The translations under genes and the position numbers were made by a program. DNA of 30,294 nt from Bog-473 sp035552395 (GTDB lineage Bacteria > Actinomycetota > Acidimicrobiia > Acidimicrobiales > RAAP-2): assembly GCA_035552395.1 (NCBI GenBank), contig DASZLL010000033.1, positions 1-30,294 on the forward strand, written 5' to 3'. The notes under the pieces were generated by a model. That model ran no database searches and was not told the DNA's origin. It worked only from the letters and a program-made list of their open reading frames with translations. Shown here in pieces: positions 15,294-23,000 of this stretch; the first letter of the stretch is position 1; every line of letters begins with the position of its first letter.

Positions 15294-15393
15294 GGGCTTT
15301 TATCCCTCCGTGTCAGGCTGCGGCTGCAACCTGTTCACCTCTCGGTCCAGACCGCCCGGGCGGGCGCGGAACCCTAGGTGCTTCTGTTGCAGC
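15288..15393 (-). promoter_or_regulatory. ykkC: guanidine-I riboswitch (ykkC RNA)
   Basis: Read on the minus strand the segment contains, in order and spacing, the conserved blocks of the ykkC/guanidine-I aptamer: CTAGGGTTCCG (15377-15367), CTGGACCGAGAG (15350-15339; the common form has U where A is found), and ACACGGAGGGATAAAAGCCC with GGGAGG after it (down to 15288). GCTGCAAC (15393-15386) pairs with GTTGCAGC (15330-15323) to close the first helix, and GCCC-GCCC-GGGC forms the variable hairpin between the first two blocks. Guanidine-I RNAs bind free guanidinium. It stands 64 bases after the solute-binding protein gene and upstream of the ligase gene, so it should gate expression of the ligase-to-lactonase genes (15241-4802). 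Seen directly: the consensus blocks and helices; known: the ligand of the class; inferred: control of all ten genes. Confidence 0.95.
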
Positions 15394-15457
15394 TGTCTTT
15401 CGCGCTCGTGTGTCTCTTGGCTCTCCCCTCTCGTGTGCTCGGTGGGCGTTCGGCTCC
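15394..15457 (-). other. spacer between solute-binding protein gene and riboswitch
   Basis: Sixty-four bases without an open frame of note. A promoter for the riboswitch operon could lie here, but no -35/-10 pair is visible; otherwise transcription enters from the solute-binding protein gene. Confidence 0.4.
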
Positions 15458-17074
15458 TCACCCCGGGTGGAGCTTGGCGAGGAACAACATCTCGGGGTAG
15501 GCGACAACATGGGCCTGGGCGACGCCCTTCAGCCACGGCTGGGCGACCATGGCGTCGTCCTTGTCGACGATGTTGAGCCAGCAGCCGCTCTTCACCGCGT
15601 TCTCGATCACCTTGTTGTACGTGGAGAGCGATCCCGTCTGGAGCGCCTGCGTGTTGAGGTTGGTCTCGTCGGGCACGCTGTCGCAGTTGACGTACTGCAG
15701 GCCACCGGAGGGATCGAAACTGATGTGCGTCCAGGTATAGGTGTTGTACGTGTCCGGCCAGAAGTAGTCGATGAGCAGGTTGGGGCTCCCCGGACCCTGC
15801 GAGGCCGCGACGTCCCCGACCCAGCCGAATATCTCGGAGGTCTGGTACCCGACAACCTTGGTGGCCAGGCCGTCGGCCTGGAGCTCGGCGCCGATGTCCT
15901 CGGCGAGGAGCTGGTCGTCGGGCGCTCCGGTGTCGTAGCCCACGGTAAAGGAACGCTGAGACGCCGGTAGTCGCTTGACGAGGTCTTTCAACTTCGAGGG
16001 GTCGTAGGCGATGTTCTGCTTGCCGTAGGGCTCGGCGATGAGCCCGGTCGGACCGGCCTGCTTGGCTGCCGTGCCGCGGCCGGGGAAGATGCCGGCCACC
16101 AGGGAGGGCACGTTGATCGCCCCCAGCACGGCCAGCCGGTTGGCAGAGGTGGTCATGAAGCCCTTGTTCTCGTTCACGTATGCGGTGTCGGATTGCAGGC
16201 TCGGGAGCGAGTACGACGTCACATTGGCCTTGGCCTTGTACTGGGCGATCACCGAGGTGGTCATGTCATGGAGGATGGCGGCCATCTGACCGTCGTTGAA
16301 CTCGATCTCCTCGGTGGAGAGGTCGTCGATGACCGGCAGGCTGATGGTCGTGTAGTAGGGCTTGGGCCCCCAGTACTGCGGGAAGGCCTTCATCTGGTAC
16401 ATCACGCCGACCTTCGCCTCGGTCAGGGTGTAGGGGCCGGTCCCGACGTCGTGCGTCTCGAGGTAGGTCTGGGCGTTGTCCGACCCTGCATTCGCCGCCA
16501 GGGCGGTCGGGCTCATCATCGCCGGGCCGTATGGGGCTGCCAGGTAGTCGAGGAATGCCGAGTTCGGCGTCTTCAGGTTGATGACCGCCTCGTAGGGATT
16601 CGGGGTCGCCACGGAGGCAACATCGGACACCATGTAGGCGGGCCCCCCGTTGACCGCCGCACGCCGGGCGAAGTCAGGAGCGATGGCCGCCGAGGTAAAG
16701 GTCGTCCCGTCGTGGAACAGCACGCCGTGGCGCAGCTGGAAGGTGTAGACGAGACCATTTTTCGACACCGACCAGCTGGTGGCGAGGTCGGGCTCGAGCA
16801 CCCGCTTCGCGGTGTCTGGCTTATAGGTCAGCAATCCCTCATACATGTTCCGCGTCAGCAGAAGCCCCTCACCGGCGTAGTAGACGTCGGGGTCCGGCGG
16901 CTGGCCGGGGTCTTGGAGGAAGCTCAGGCTGAGCGTGTGACTCGTGGGATACGAGGCCGCGCCCGCTGGAGGTGACGAGGCCACCCACGCCGGCGCCGCC
17001 GCGAGCGCAAGGACCGCTGCGGTGGCGAGGGTGCGTCGGGCGATGCGCGCCGACGGCGTGAGACCTGGGATCAT
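15458..17074 (-). CDS. extracellular solute-binding protein, family 5 (DppA/OppA/NikA type)
   Basis: Encodes 538 residues. The N-terminus has a basic start (ARIARRT), a hydrophobic stretch of about 15 residues and AGAA-SYP, a signal peptidase I-like cleavage region; no lipobox Cys is present, which is unusual for a Gram-positive binding protein. The mature part shows family 5 landmarks: NMYEGLLTYKPD, PDLATSWSVSKNGLVYTFQLRHGVLFHDG, DVGTGPYTL, and a C-terminal ATKVVGYQTSEIFGW region. It should capture the ligand for the DppB-DppC-DppDF importer encoded after the riboswitch. AAAGGAG five bases before the ATG at 17074 is a strong ribosome-binding site, and the ATG overlaps the isochorismatase stop (ATGA). 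It lies before the riboswitch, so the binding protein and its membrane components may be regulated differently. Confidence 0.92.
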   Translation of the reverse strand: MIPGLTPSARIARRTLATAAVLALAAAPAWVASSPPAGAASYPTSHTLSLSFLQDPGQPPDPDVYYAGEGLLLTRNMYEGLLTYKPDTAKRVLEPDLATSWSVSKNGLVYTFQLRHGVLFHDGTTFTSAAIAPDFARRAAVNGGPAYMVSDVASVATPNPYEAVINLKTPNSAFLDYLAAPYGPAMMSPTALAANAGSDNAQTYLETHDVGTGPYTLTEAKVGVMYQMKAFPQYWGPKPYYTTISLPVIDDLSTEEIEFNDGQMAAILHDMTTSVIAQYKAKANVTSYSLPSLQSDTAYVNENKGFMTTSANRLAVLGAINVPSLVAGIFPGRGTAAKQAGPTGLIAEPYGKQNIAYDPSKLKDLVKRLPASQRSFTVGYDTGAPDDQLLAEDIGAELQADGLATKVVGYQTSEIFGWVGDVAASQGPGSPNLLIDYFWPDTYNTYTWTHISFDPSGGLQYVNCDSVPDETNLNTQALQTGSLSTYNKVIENAVKSGCWLNIVDKDDAMVAQPWLKGVAQAHVVAYPEMLFLAKLHPG

Positions 17075-17715
17075 GCCGCTCCTTTGTGGACGGTTGCCGG
17101 TTCGTTGGTGGCCCGGTGGGTCGCAAACGCCTCGACCACCTCGGAGGTAGTTCGACACGCACCGTGCTGGAGGTACTCCATGGCGCTGAGAGAAGCCTCG
17201 TGCCGGGCCTCGGTCGAACCGATGACGCAGTCGGAGACGACACGCACCCGGTAGTCGTGCTGGTGCGCGTCGGCGAACGTGTAGTGGATGCACACATCCG
17301 TCAGGCCCCCGATCAGCAAGAGGGTCGACGCGCCGAGCCCCTTCAGGAGTATCTCGAGGTCGGTGCCGAAGAAGCAGGAGTAGCGCCGCTTCGCAATGCC
17401 GTACTCGCCCGGCCCCGGCACGAGCGTCGGCCATAGCTCCGTTCCGTCGTCGCCTTCGAGGCAGTGCACCCCTTCGGCGCCGTCGAGTTCGCGCCCGAAG
17501 TCGACGAGGTCGGGCCGGTGTGCCTCCTGGAAGAACACGACGGGGATTGCGGCCGACCTGGCTGCGGCGACGATGCGCTCCGCGTTCGCGATCAGGCGGG
17601 CGTGGCCATCCATGATTGCGATGCCCGACTCCTCGGGCGGCAGGGCGTACCCGCGCTGGATGTCGACGGAGAGAAGCACGGGGCGTTCGACGAAGATGGG
17701 CACTGGGTCCTTCAT
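17071..17715 (-). CDS. isochorismatase-family cysteine hydrolase
   Basis: Encodes 214 residues with the full Asp-Lys-Cys triad: Asp18 (LSVDIQ), Lys109 (IAKRRYSCFFGT) and Cys142 (GGLTDVCIHYT), the last preceded by the cis-peptide region. The family includes N-carbamoylsarcosine amidase, biuret hydrolase, guanylurea hydrolase, nicotinamidase and ureidoacrylate hydrolase. In a guanidine locus, hydrolysis of a carbamoyl or guanyl amide (biuret, guanylurea, N-carbamoylsarcosine) is plausible; isochorismate is not. The ATG at 17715 has AGGAGG four bases upstream. It is coupled to the solute-binding protein gene by a 4-base overlap and begins the long minus-strand gene run, 118 bases after the TetR gene. 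Confidence 0.92.
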   Translation of the reverse strand: MKDPVPIFVERPVLLSVDIQRGYALPPEESGIAIMDGHARLIANAERIVAAARSAAIPVVFFQEAHRPDLVDFGRELDGAEGVHCLEGDDGTELWPTLVPGPGEYGIAKRRYSCFFGTDLEILLKGLGASTLLLIGGLTDVCIHYTFADAHQHDYRVRVVSDCVIGSTEARHEASLSAMEYLQHGACRTTSEVVEAFATHRATNEPATVHKGAA

Positions 17716-17833
17716 CTCACCTCCTCACCTCGTGCGAGTCGCCCCCGGTCGCCTCTTTGTCAACGAAGCCGATTCAAACCCCCTTCTGTTTCGGGCTGAG
17801 TTCGAGAACGTTTCAGGACAGTGAACACGCGCG

Positions 17834-18505
17834 TCAGCCCGCATCGAGAAGGCGGGCTGCACGAGCGACGGCGCGTGCGCGGCCTGGCGGCACACCGCAG
17901 ATGCGCAGTGTTGCGTCCGCAATGACCACGGGTGTCGTGGGTCTTTGGCGGAAGGAGTGGCTGGCCGTGATGACGCTTTCGACCAACCCGAACACGACTT
18001 CGGCCGACATGCGCGGATCCGCCTCGCGAAAGATGCCGGTGCCGTAACCGCGCGCGATGAGTCGCGCGTAGACACGGAAGAGTTGATTGCGGCGGCGCCA
18101 GAAAAATTCGAACTGGTCGCCGCGCGCCTCTGGAAGCAACTGGAGGGCGCCTAGGTTCTGTGGTGCGCACAGGTTCGCCGTGTCGACCCGGGTGAGGTGC
18201 CATAAGGCCAGCTCAGGATCGTAATTTTCCAACTTGAGGCGGTGCACGACGTCGAGCGTGGGTCGCACGGTGCGGTCCAGCAATTCGATGAGCATGTCTT
18301 CCTTGCGCGCGAAGTAATGGAACAGAGAGGCCTGACGGAGCCCCACGCCGTCGGCGATGGCGCGCGTGGACGTGGCGGTGAAACCGTTCTCCGCGAAGAG
18401 GTCGGCGGCCGCCATGAGGATCTCCTCGGCGACGTCCTCGGACGGATAGCCGGGCGTTGCGCGCGGGCGACCGACAGGTCGCATCGCTTCGTTGGGTACT
18501 GCCAT
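17834..18505 (-). CDS. TetR family transcriptional regulator
   Basis: Encodes 223 residues. The N-terminal DNA-binding domain is clear at about residues 25-70: EEILMAAADLFAENGFTATSTRAIADGVGLRQASLFHYFARKEDML, written here as one helix-turn-helix region ending in the typical SLFHYF-KEDML. The C-terminal part is the usual divergent ligand/dimer domain. The ATG at 18505 is used; an ATG at 18484 would remove seven residues, and neither has a strong ribosome-binding site. It is divergent from the carboxyguanidine deiminase/guanidine carboxylase operon and separated from it by 101 bases that hold a perfect inverted repeat, so it most likely represses that operon and itself. The inducer could be guanidine, carboxyguanidine or an upstream compound; nothing in the sequence tells which. 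Confidence 0.92.
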   Translation of the reverse strand: MAVPNEAMRPVGRPRATPGYPSEDVAEEILMAAADLFAENGFTATSTRAIADGVGLRQASLFHYFARKEDMLIELLDRTVRPTLDVVHRLKLENYDPELALWHLTRVDTANLCAPQNLGALQLLPEARGDQFEFFWRRRNQLFRVYARLIARGYGTGIFREADPRMSAEVVFGLVESVITASHSFRQRPTTPVVIADATLRICGVPPGRARAVARAARLLDAG

Positions 18506-18545
18506 GTGTTAACGACGCGTGAAGGAGCGGATCATGGGCTGGATT

Positions 18546-18561
18546 TCTATCGTGCGATAGA
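18546..18561. promoter_or_regulatory. probable TetR operator (inverted repeat)
   Basis: TCTATCG-TG-CGATAGA is a perfect inverted repeat with 7-base half sites, in an AT-richer patch between the TetR gene and the divergent operon. A -10-like box GATAAT (18560-18565) overlaps its right end, so a bound repressor would block plus-strand transcription. It lies 41 bases upstream of the TetR start and 45 before the first operon gene. No clear -35 box is seen. Confidence 0.7.
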
Positions 18562-18606
18562 TAATCATCCTAGACGGAGCGACCGTATTCGGCAGAGAGG
18601 AAATGG

Positions 18607-19458
18607 ATGTCGAGCCCGACGAGCGGTCAGACGGCCACCACGTCGGGAGCTCGCGACCATGCTCGCGCCCAGGCCGAAATCGCTGCGACCCACATGCCGA
18701 CCGTGCCGGCCTCCCAGGCCGCCACCGTGCCGGACGGCGTGGACGCGGCGCGTCTCGTCTGGGCGGAGACGGTCGCACCGGGCGGGTACGCCCACAAGGC
18801 CGTAGCGGCCGGGACCACGATCCGCCTCAGTGACCTGGAAGCGGACGCCTGCGCCCACCTGCTCCTGTTCCGGAGCGACCAGCCCTGGGAGCGTCTCAAC
18901 GTGGCCGACACGGTCAAGGTGCAGTGGCAGGCCTACACCGCCGTTGGCCAGCAACTGCTCTCGGACCAGGGACGTGTGCTCGCAACGGTCGTGGGCGACA
19001 CCTCGGGACATCACGACGCAATGTGCGGGACCTCCTCACGGGTGCACAACGAGGAGCGATACGGGAGCGGCAGTCCCGAGGGCGCCTCGCCGGCCGGACG
19101 CGAGCTCTTCCTCCTCGGCGCCGCCAAGCATGGCCTTTCTCCGCGCGACGTGCCGCCCAGCTTGTCGTTCTTCAAGGGTGTCCGGGTCGAGCCGTCGACC
19201 GGCCAGCTGCTCTGGCATGGCGGATGTGGCTCACCCGCCATAGTCGACTTGAAGGCCGAGCTGCCCCTGATCGTGGTCCTGGCCAACACCGCCCACCCCC
19301 TCGATCCGGCCGATCGATGGCACGCGTCGACGCTCGGCATCACGGGGTGGAGCGGGGAACCGACCGACCCGACCGACCCGGCATGGGTCTCGAGCCCCGA
19401 GCGCGAGCGCGCGTACCTCAACACCGCGGATGATCGCGACGCTGGAGCGACCAGGTGA
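18607..19458 (+). CDS. DUF1989 protein, carboxyguanidine deiminase subunit (formerly urea carboxylase-associated protein)
   Basis: Encodes 283 residues. The DUF1989 core starts at about residue 50 (ETVAPGGYAHKAVAAGTTIRLSDLEADACAHLLLF) and contains GHHDAMCGTSS, the His/Asp/Cys metal-site segment of the family, and SFFKGVRVEPS. Family members next to urea/guanidine carboxylase have been shown to form a two-subunit carboxyguanidine deiminase (CgdAB) that converts carboxyguanidine to allophanate and ammonia. This is the larger subunit type. The first 45 residues are Ala/Thr-rich and low in complexity, possibly an extension. The ATG at 18607 is preceded by AGAGGAA. It is the first gene of the operon and overlaps the next by 4 bases. 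Confidence 0.92.
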   Translation: MSSPTSGQTATTSGARDHARAQAEIAATHMPTVPASQAATVPDGVDAARLVWAETVAPGGYAHKAVAAGTTIRLSDLEADACAHLLLFRSDQPWERLNVADTVKVQWQAYTAVGQQLLSDQGRVLATVVGDTSGHHDAMCGTSSRVHNEERYGSGSPEGASPAGRELFLLGAAKHGLSPRDVPPSLSFFKGVRVEPSTGQLLWHGGCGSPAIVDLKAELPLIVVLANTAHPLDPADRWHASTLGITGWSGEPTDPTDPAWVSSPERERAYLNTADDRDAGATR

Positions 19459-20063
19459 TGCGAACGGTGAGCGACGACGTGGTGGCGCCCCGGGCCCCCT
19501 GGTCAGGGATCGTGCCCGCCGGAGGCACCCTCGAGATCGTCGACCTCGAGGGCAACCAGGCGGTCGACTGCCTGTTCTACGTCGCCGGGGACACCGCCGA
19601 GCGGTACAGCGCGCCCGACACGGTGGCGCGCCAGGGCTCCATCTTCCTGACGACCGGCAGCGAGCTGCGCTCGAACGAAGGACGGACCTTGCTCACCGTC
19701 ACCGCCGACGAGGTGGGACGCCACGACACGCTCGGGGGCGCCTGCTCGAAGGAGGCCAACACGCTTCGCTACGGGTACCACACGAAGGCCCAGCACGCGT
19801 GCGTCGAGAATTTCCTTGTCGAGGGCGCCCGCTGGGGCCTTGGCAAGCGTGACCTCGTCAGCAACATCAACTGGTACATGAACGTGCCCGTTGAGGAGGA
19901 CGGCACGCTCGGGATCGTCGACGGGATCTCCGCGCCCGGCCGCAGCCTCCGCCTGCAGTCCCACGTCGCCGTGTTGACGCTGATCTCTAACTGCCCGCAG
20001 GTGAACAACCCCTGCAACGGGTTCAACCCGACCTCGGTACGCGTCGTGGTGCAGGCACCATGA
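19455..20063 (+). CDS. DUF1989 protein, second carboxyguanidine deiminase subunit
   Basis: Encodes 202 residues from the GTG at 19455 (or 201 from the ATG at 19458; the two codons overlap the upstream stop, and GGAG at 19444-19447 favours the GTG). The core shows PAGGTLEIVDLEGNQAVDCLF, GRHDTLGGACSKEANTLRYG and NINWYMNVPVEEDG, typical of the smaller DUF1989 partner. It should assemble with the preceding protein into the deiminase that removes one nitrogen of carboxyguanidine, giving allophanate for AtzF-type hydrolase. Older annotation calls such proteins urea carboxylase-associated. It overlaps the carboxylase gene by 4 bases, so all three are translated together. Confidence 0.93.
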   Translation: MMRTVSDDVVAPRAPWSGIVPAGGTLEIVDLEGNQAVDCLFYVAGDTAERYSAPDTVARQGSIFLTTGSELRSNEGRTLLTVTADEVGRHDTLGGACSKEANTLRYGYHTKAQHACVENFLVEGARWGLGKRDLVSNINWYMNVPVEEDGTLGIVDGISAPGRSLRLQSHVAVLTLISNCPQVNNPCNGFNPTSVRVVVQAP

Positions 20064-23000
20064 ACCTTGAGGTCGGGCCGTTGCTGGTGGCCAACCGGGG
20101 CGAGATCGCCGTGCGGATCATGGCGACGGCGAAGCGCCTCGGCCTCGAGACCGTCGCGGTCTTTTCCGACGCGGATCGTGACGCACTGCACGTGCGCAAC
20201 GCCGACCGGGCCGTGCGGCTGGGACCGGCTGCGGCCCGGGAGAGCTATCTCCGTGGGGACGCCGTCATTGAGGCCGCGTTGGCCACGGGAGCGTGGGGCG
20301 TGCACCCCGGCTACGGCTTTCTATCCGAGCACGCGGACTTCGCCCGCGCCGTGGAGGCGGCGGGCCTTGTCTTCGTCGGCCCCACCCCGGCGCAGATCGA
20401 ACTGTTCGGGGTCAAGCACGAGGCGCGGGCCGCCGCGGCGGCGGCTGCCGTTCCGCTGGTGCCCGGGTCGGGGCTGCTCTCCGGCGTCGATCACGCCTGC
20501 GAGGAGGCCGCGCGCATCGGCTACCCGGTCATGCTCAAGGCGACCGGGGGCGGCGGCGGAATCGGTATAACGCCGTGTGAGAGGCCGGACGAACTGCGCG
20601 AGGCATTCGCTCGAGTGGCGCGGCTCGCGGGGTCGAACTTCGGCGACGACGGCGTCTTCCTGGAGCGTCGAGTGCGGCGGGCGCGCCATGTCGAGGTGCA
20701 GGTGATCGGGGACGGAAGCGGCGACGTCGTTGTGTTGGGCGACCGTGACTGCACGCTCCAGCGCCGGAATCAGAAGGTGGTCGAGGAGGCCCCCGCACCC
20801 AACCTCCCCGACGCGGTGCGCGAGGTGCTGGCGCGGGCTAGCGCCGAACTCTGCCGCTCCGTGTCGTACCGCTCGGCCGGGACGGTCGAATTCGTCTACG
20901 ACGTCGACAGGTCCGAGGCGATGTTCCTCGAAGTGAACACGCGGTTGCAGGTGGAGCACCCCGTCACCGAGCAGGTGTACGGGCTCGATCTCGTCGAGCT
21001 CATGCTCCGGGTCGCGGCGGGCGATCCCGGTGCCCTGCGCGAAGCGCATCGGGCCCGACCCGCTGGCGCGGCCATCGAGGCTCGGGTCTACGCCGAGGAC
21101 CCCGAACGGGACTGGCGGCCCAGCCCGGGCCTCGTCACGTCTGTCCGGTGGGCGCCGGGAGTGCGCGTGGACAGCTGGGTCGAAGCGGGGACGGAGGTCT
21201 CAACGGCCTACGACCCGTTGCTGGCCAAGGTAGTCGCAACCGCTCCGGACCGGGCCGCTGCTATCGACGCGCTCGGGGCGGCGCTCGCGGGGAGCGCGAT
21301 CGACGGCGTCGAGACCTCTCTTGGGTTCGTGGAACAAGCCCTGCAGGACCTGCCCTTCCGGTCGGGTCGCCACACCACGGCGACGCTGATCGATGTGGCA
21401 TACGACTCGCACCGGATCGATGTCGTCCGGCCCGGCACCCAGACGACGGTGCAGGCCTGGCCCGGGCGCCGGGGCTACTGGGACGTGGGCGTCCCGCCCT
21501 CGGGACCCATGGACGATTGGTCGTTCCGGTGGGGCAACCTCGCTCTGGGTAACGCCGAGGGTGCGGCCGGCTTGGAGGCGACGTTGGACGGGCCAGCGCT
21601 CCACTGCGCCGTCGACACGGTGGTCTGCGTGACGGGCGCCCCCGCCGCGCTGCAGGTGGATGGCGTCCCCGTGCCCATGTGGGAGCCGGTCACCGTGCCG
21701 GCCGGCGCCACGCTCGACGTTGGGTCGATCGGGCCTCCGGGCATCCGGGCTTACGTGCTCGTGGCCGGCGCGCTCGAACTGCCCGAGTACCTCGGGAGCG
21801 CGGCAACCTTCACGCTGGGCGGCATCGGCGGCCTGGGCGGTCGCGCGCTCAGGGCAGGCGACGTGCTGCGCGCGACCGGAGACGCCGTCACGGTGCGGGC
21901 CCCCGGACTCACGTCGGGGCGGCCGCACTTCACTGAGGATTGGGACCTCGGGGTCGTGCCGGGACCCCATGCCGCCCCCGAATTCTTCCAGCCGGCCGAC
22001 CTGGACGCGCTCTACGCCACGGCCTGGGAGGTGCATTTCAATTCGGCCCGAACAGGCGTGCGCTTGGTAGGGCCGCGCCCGAGCTGGGCCCGCGACGACG
22101 GCGGCGACGCCGGCCTGCACCCCTCGAACATCCACGACACGCCGTACTCGGTGGGTGCGGTGAACTTCACGGGCGACCTCCCCATCCTGCTCGGACCCGA
22201 CGGGCCGAGCCTCGGCGGGTTCGTCTGCCCGGCAACGGTCGTCAGCTCGGAACGCTGGAAACTCGGGCAGCTGCGGCCCGACGACCGCGTCCGCTTCGTG
22301 CCCGACCTCGCCTTCACCGCCAACGGCAACGGCGCCGACCTGTCGGGCGTGCTGGAACGGCGGTCCGCCGGCGCAACACCGGCGGTCACCTACCGGGCCA
22401 ATGGGGACGACAACCTGCTGGTCGAGTACGGCGCGATGGAACTCGATCTCTCCATGCGGGCCCGGGTCCACGTACTGGCGGATCAGATCGCCGCGGCGGG
22501 ACTCGAGGGCATCGTCGATCTGACGCCAGGCGTGCGCACGTTGCAGGTGCACTTCGACCCGCGCGCCACGTCGCTCCGGCACATGCTCGACGCGGTGGGC
22601 GCGCTCGAGGAGACCCTGCCGAGCTCAGATGAGCTGGAGGTGCCGAGCCGAGCCATCCATCTCCCGCTGTCGTGGGACGACCCGGTGACGCACGAGGCCA
22701 CAGCCCGCTACGCGGCGGGCGTCCGGGCCGACGCGCCGTGGTGCCCGTGGAACATCGAGTTCATCCGGCGCATCAACGGGTTCGATGACGTGGAGGACGT
22801 TCGCCGCACCGTGTTCGACGCCACGTACCTCGTGCTCGGTCTGGGCGACGTGTACCTGGGCGCGCCATTGGCGACACCGGTCGACCCACGCCACCGCCTC
22901 GTCACGACGAAGTACAACCCCGCCAGGACCTGGACGGCGGACAGCTCGGTGGGGATCGGCGGGGCCTACCTGTGCATCTACGGCATGGAGAGCCCGGGCG

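Noticed and set aside
15266..15303. The AGCCCGG/CCGGGCT hairpin as a plus-strand terminator
   Set aside because: On the plus strand it is followed only by TTTTA and no plus-strand gene ends nearby; the minus-strand reading with six T and the aptamer explains it better.
17742..17764. TTGACA on the minus strand (17764-17759) as a promoter for the isochorismatase gene
   Set aside because: A perfect -35 box, but no acceptable -10 box at 16-18 bases; only CGACTC-like sequence is found there. Left as a possibility, not listed as a promoter.
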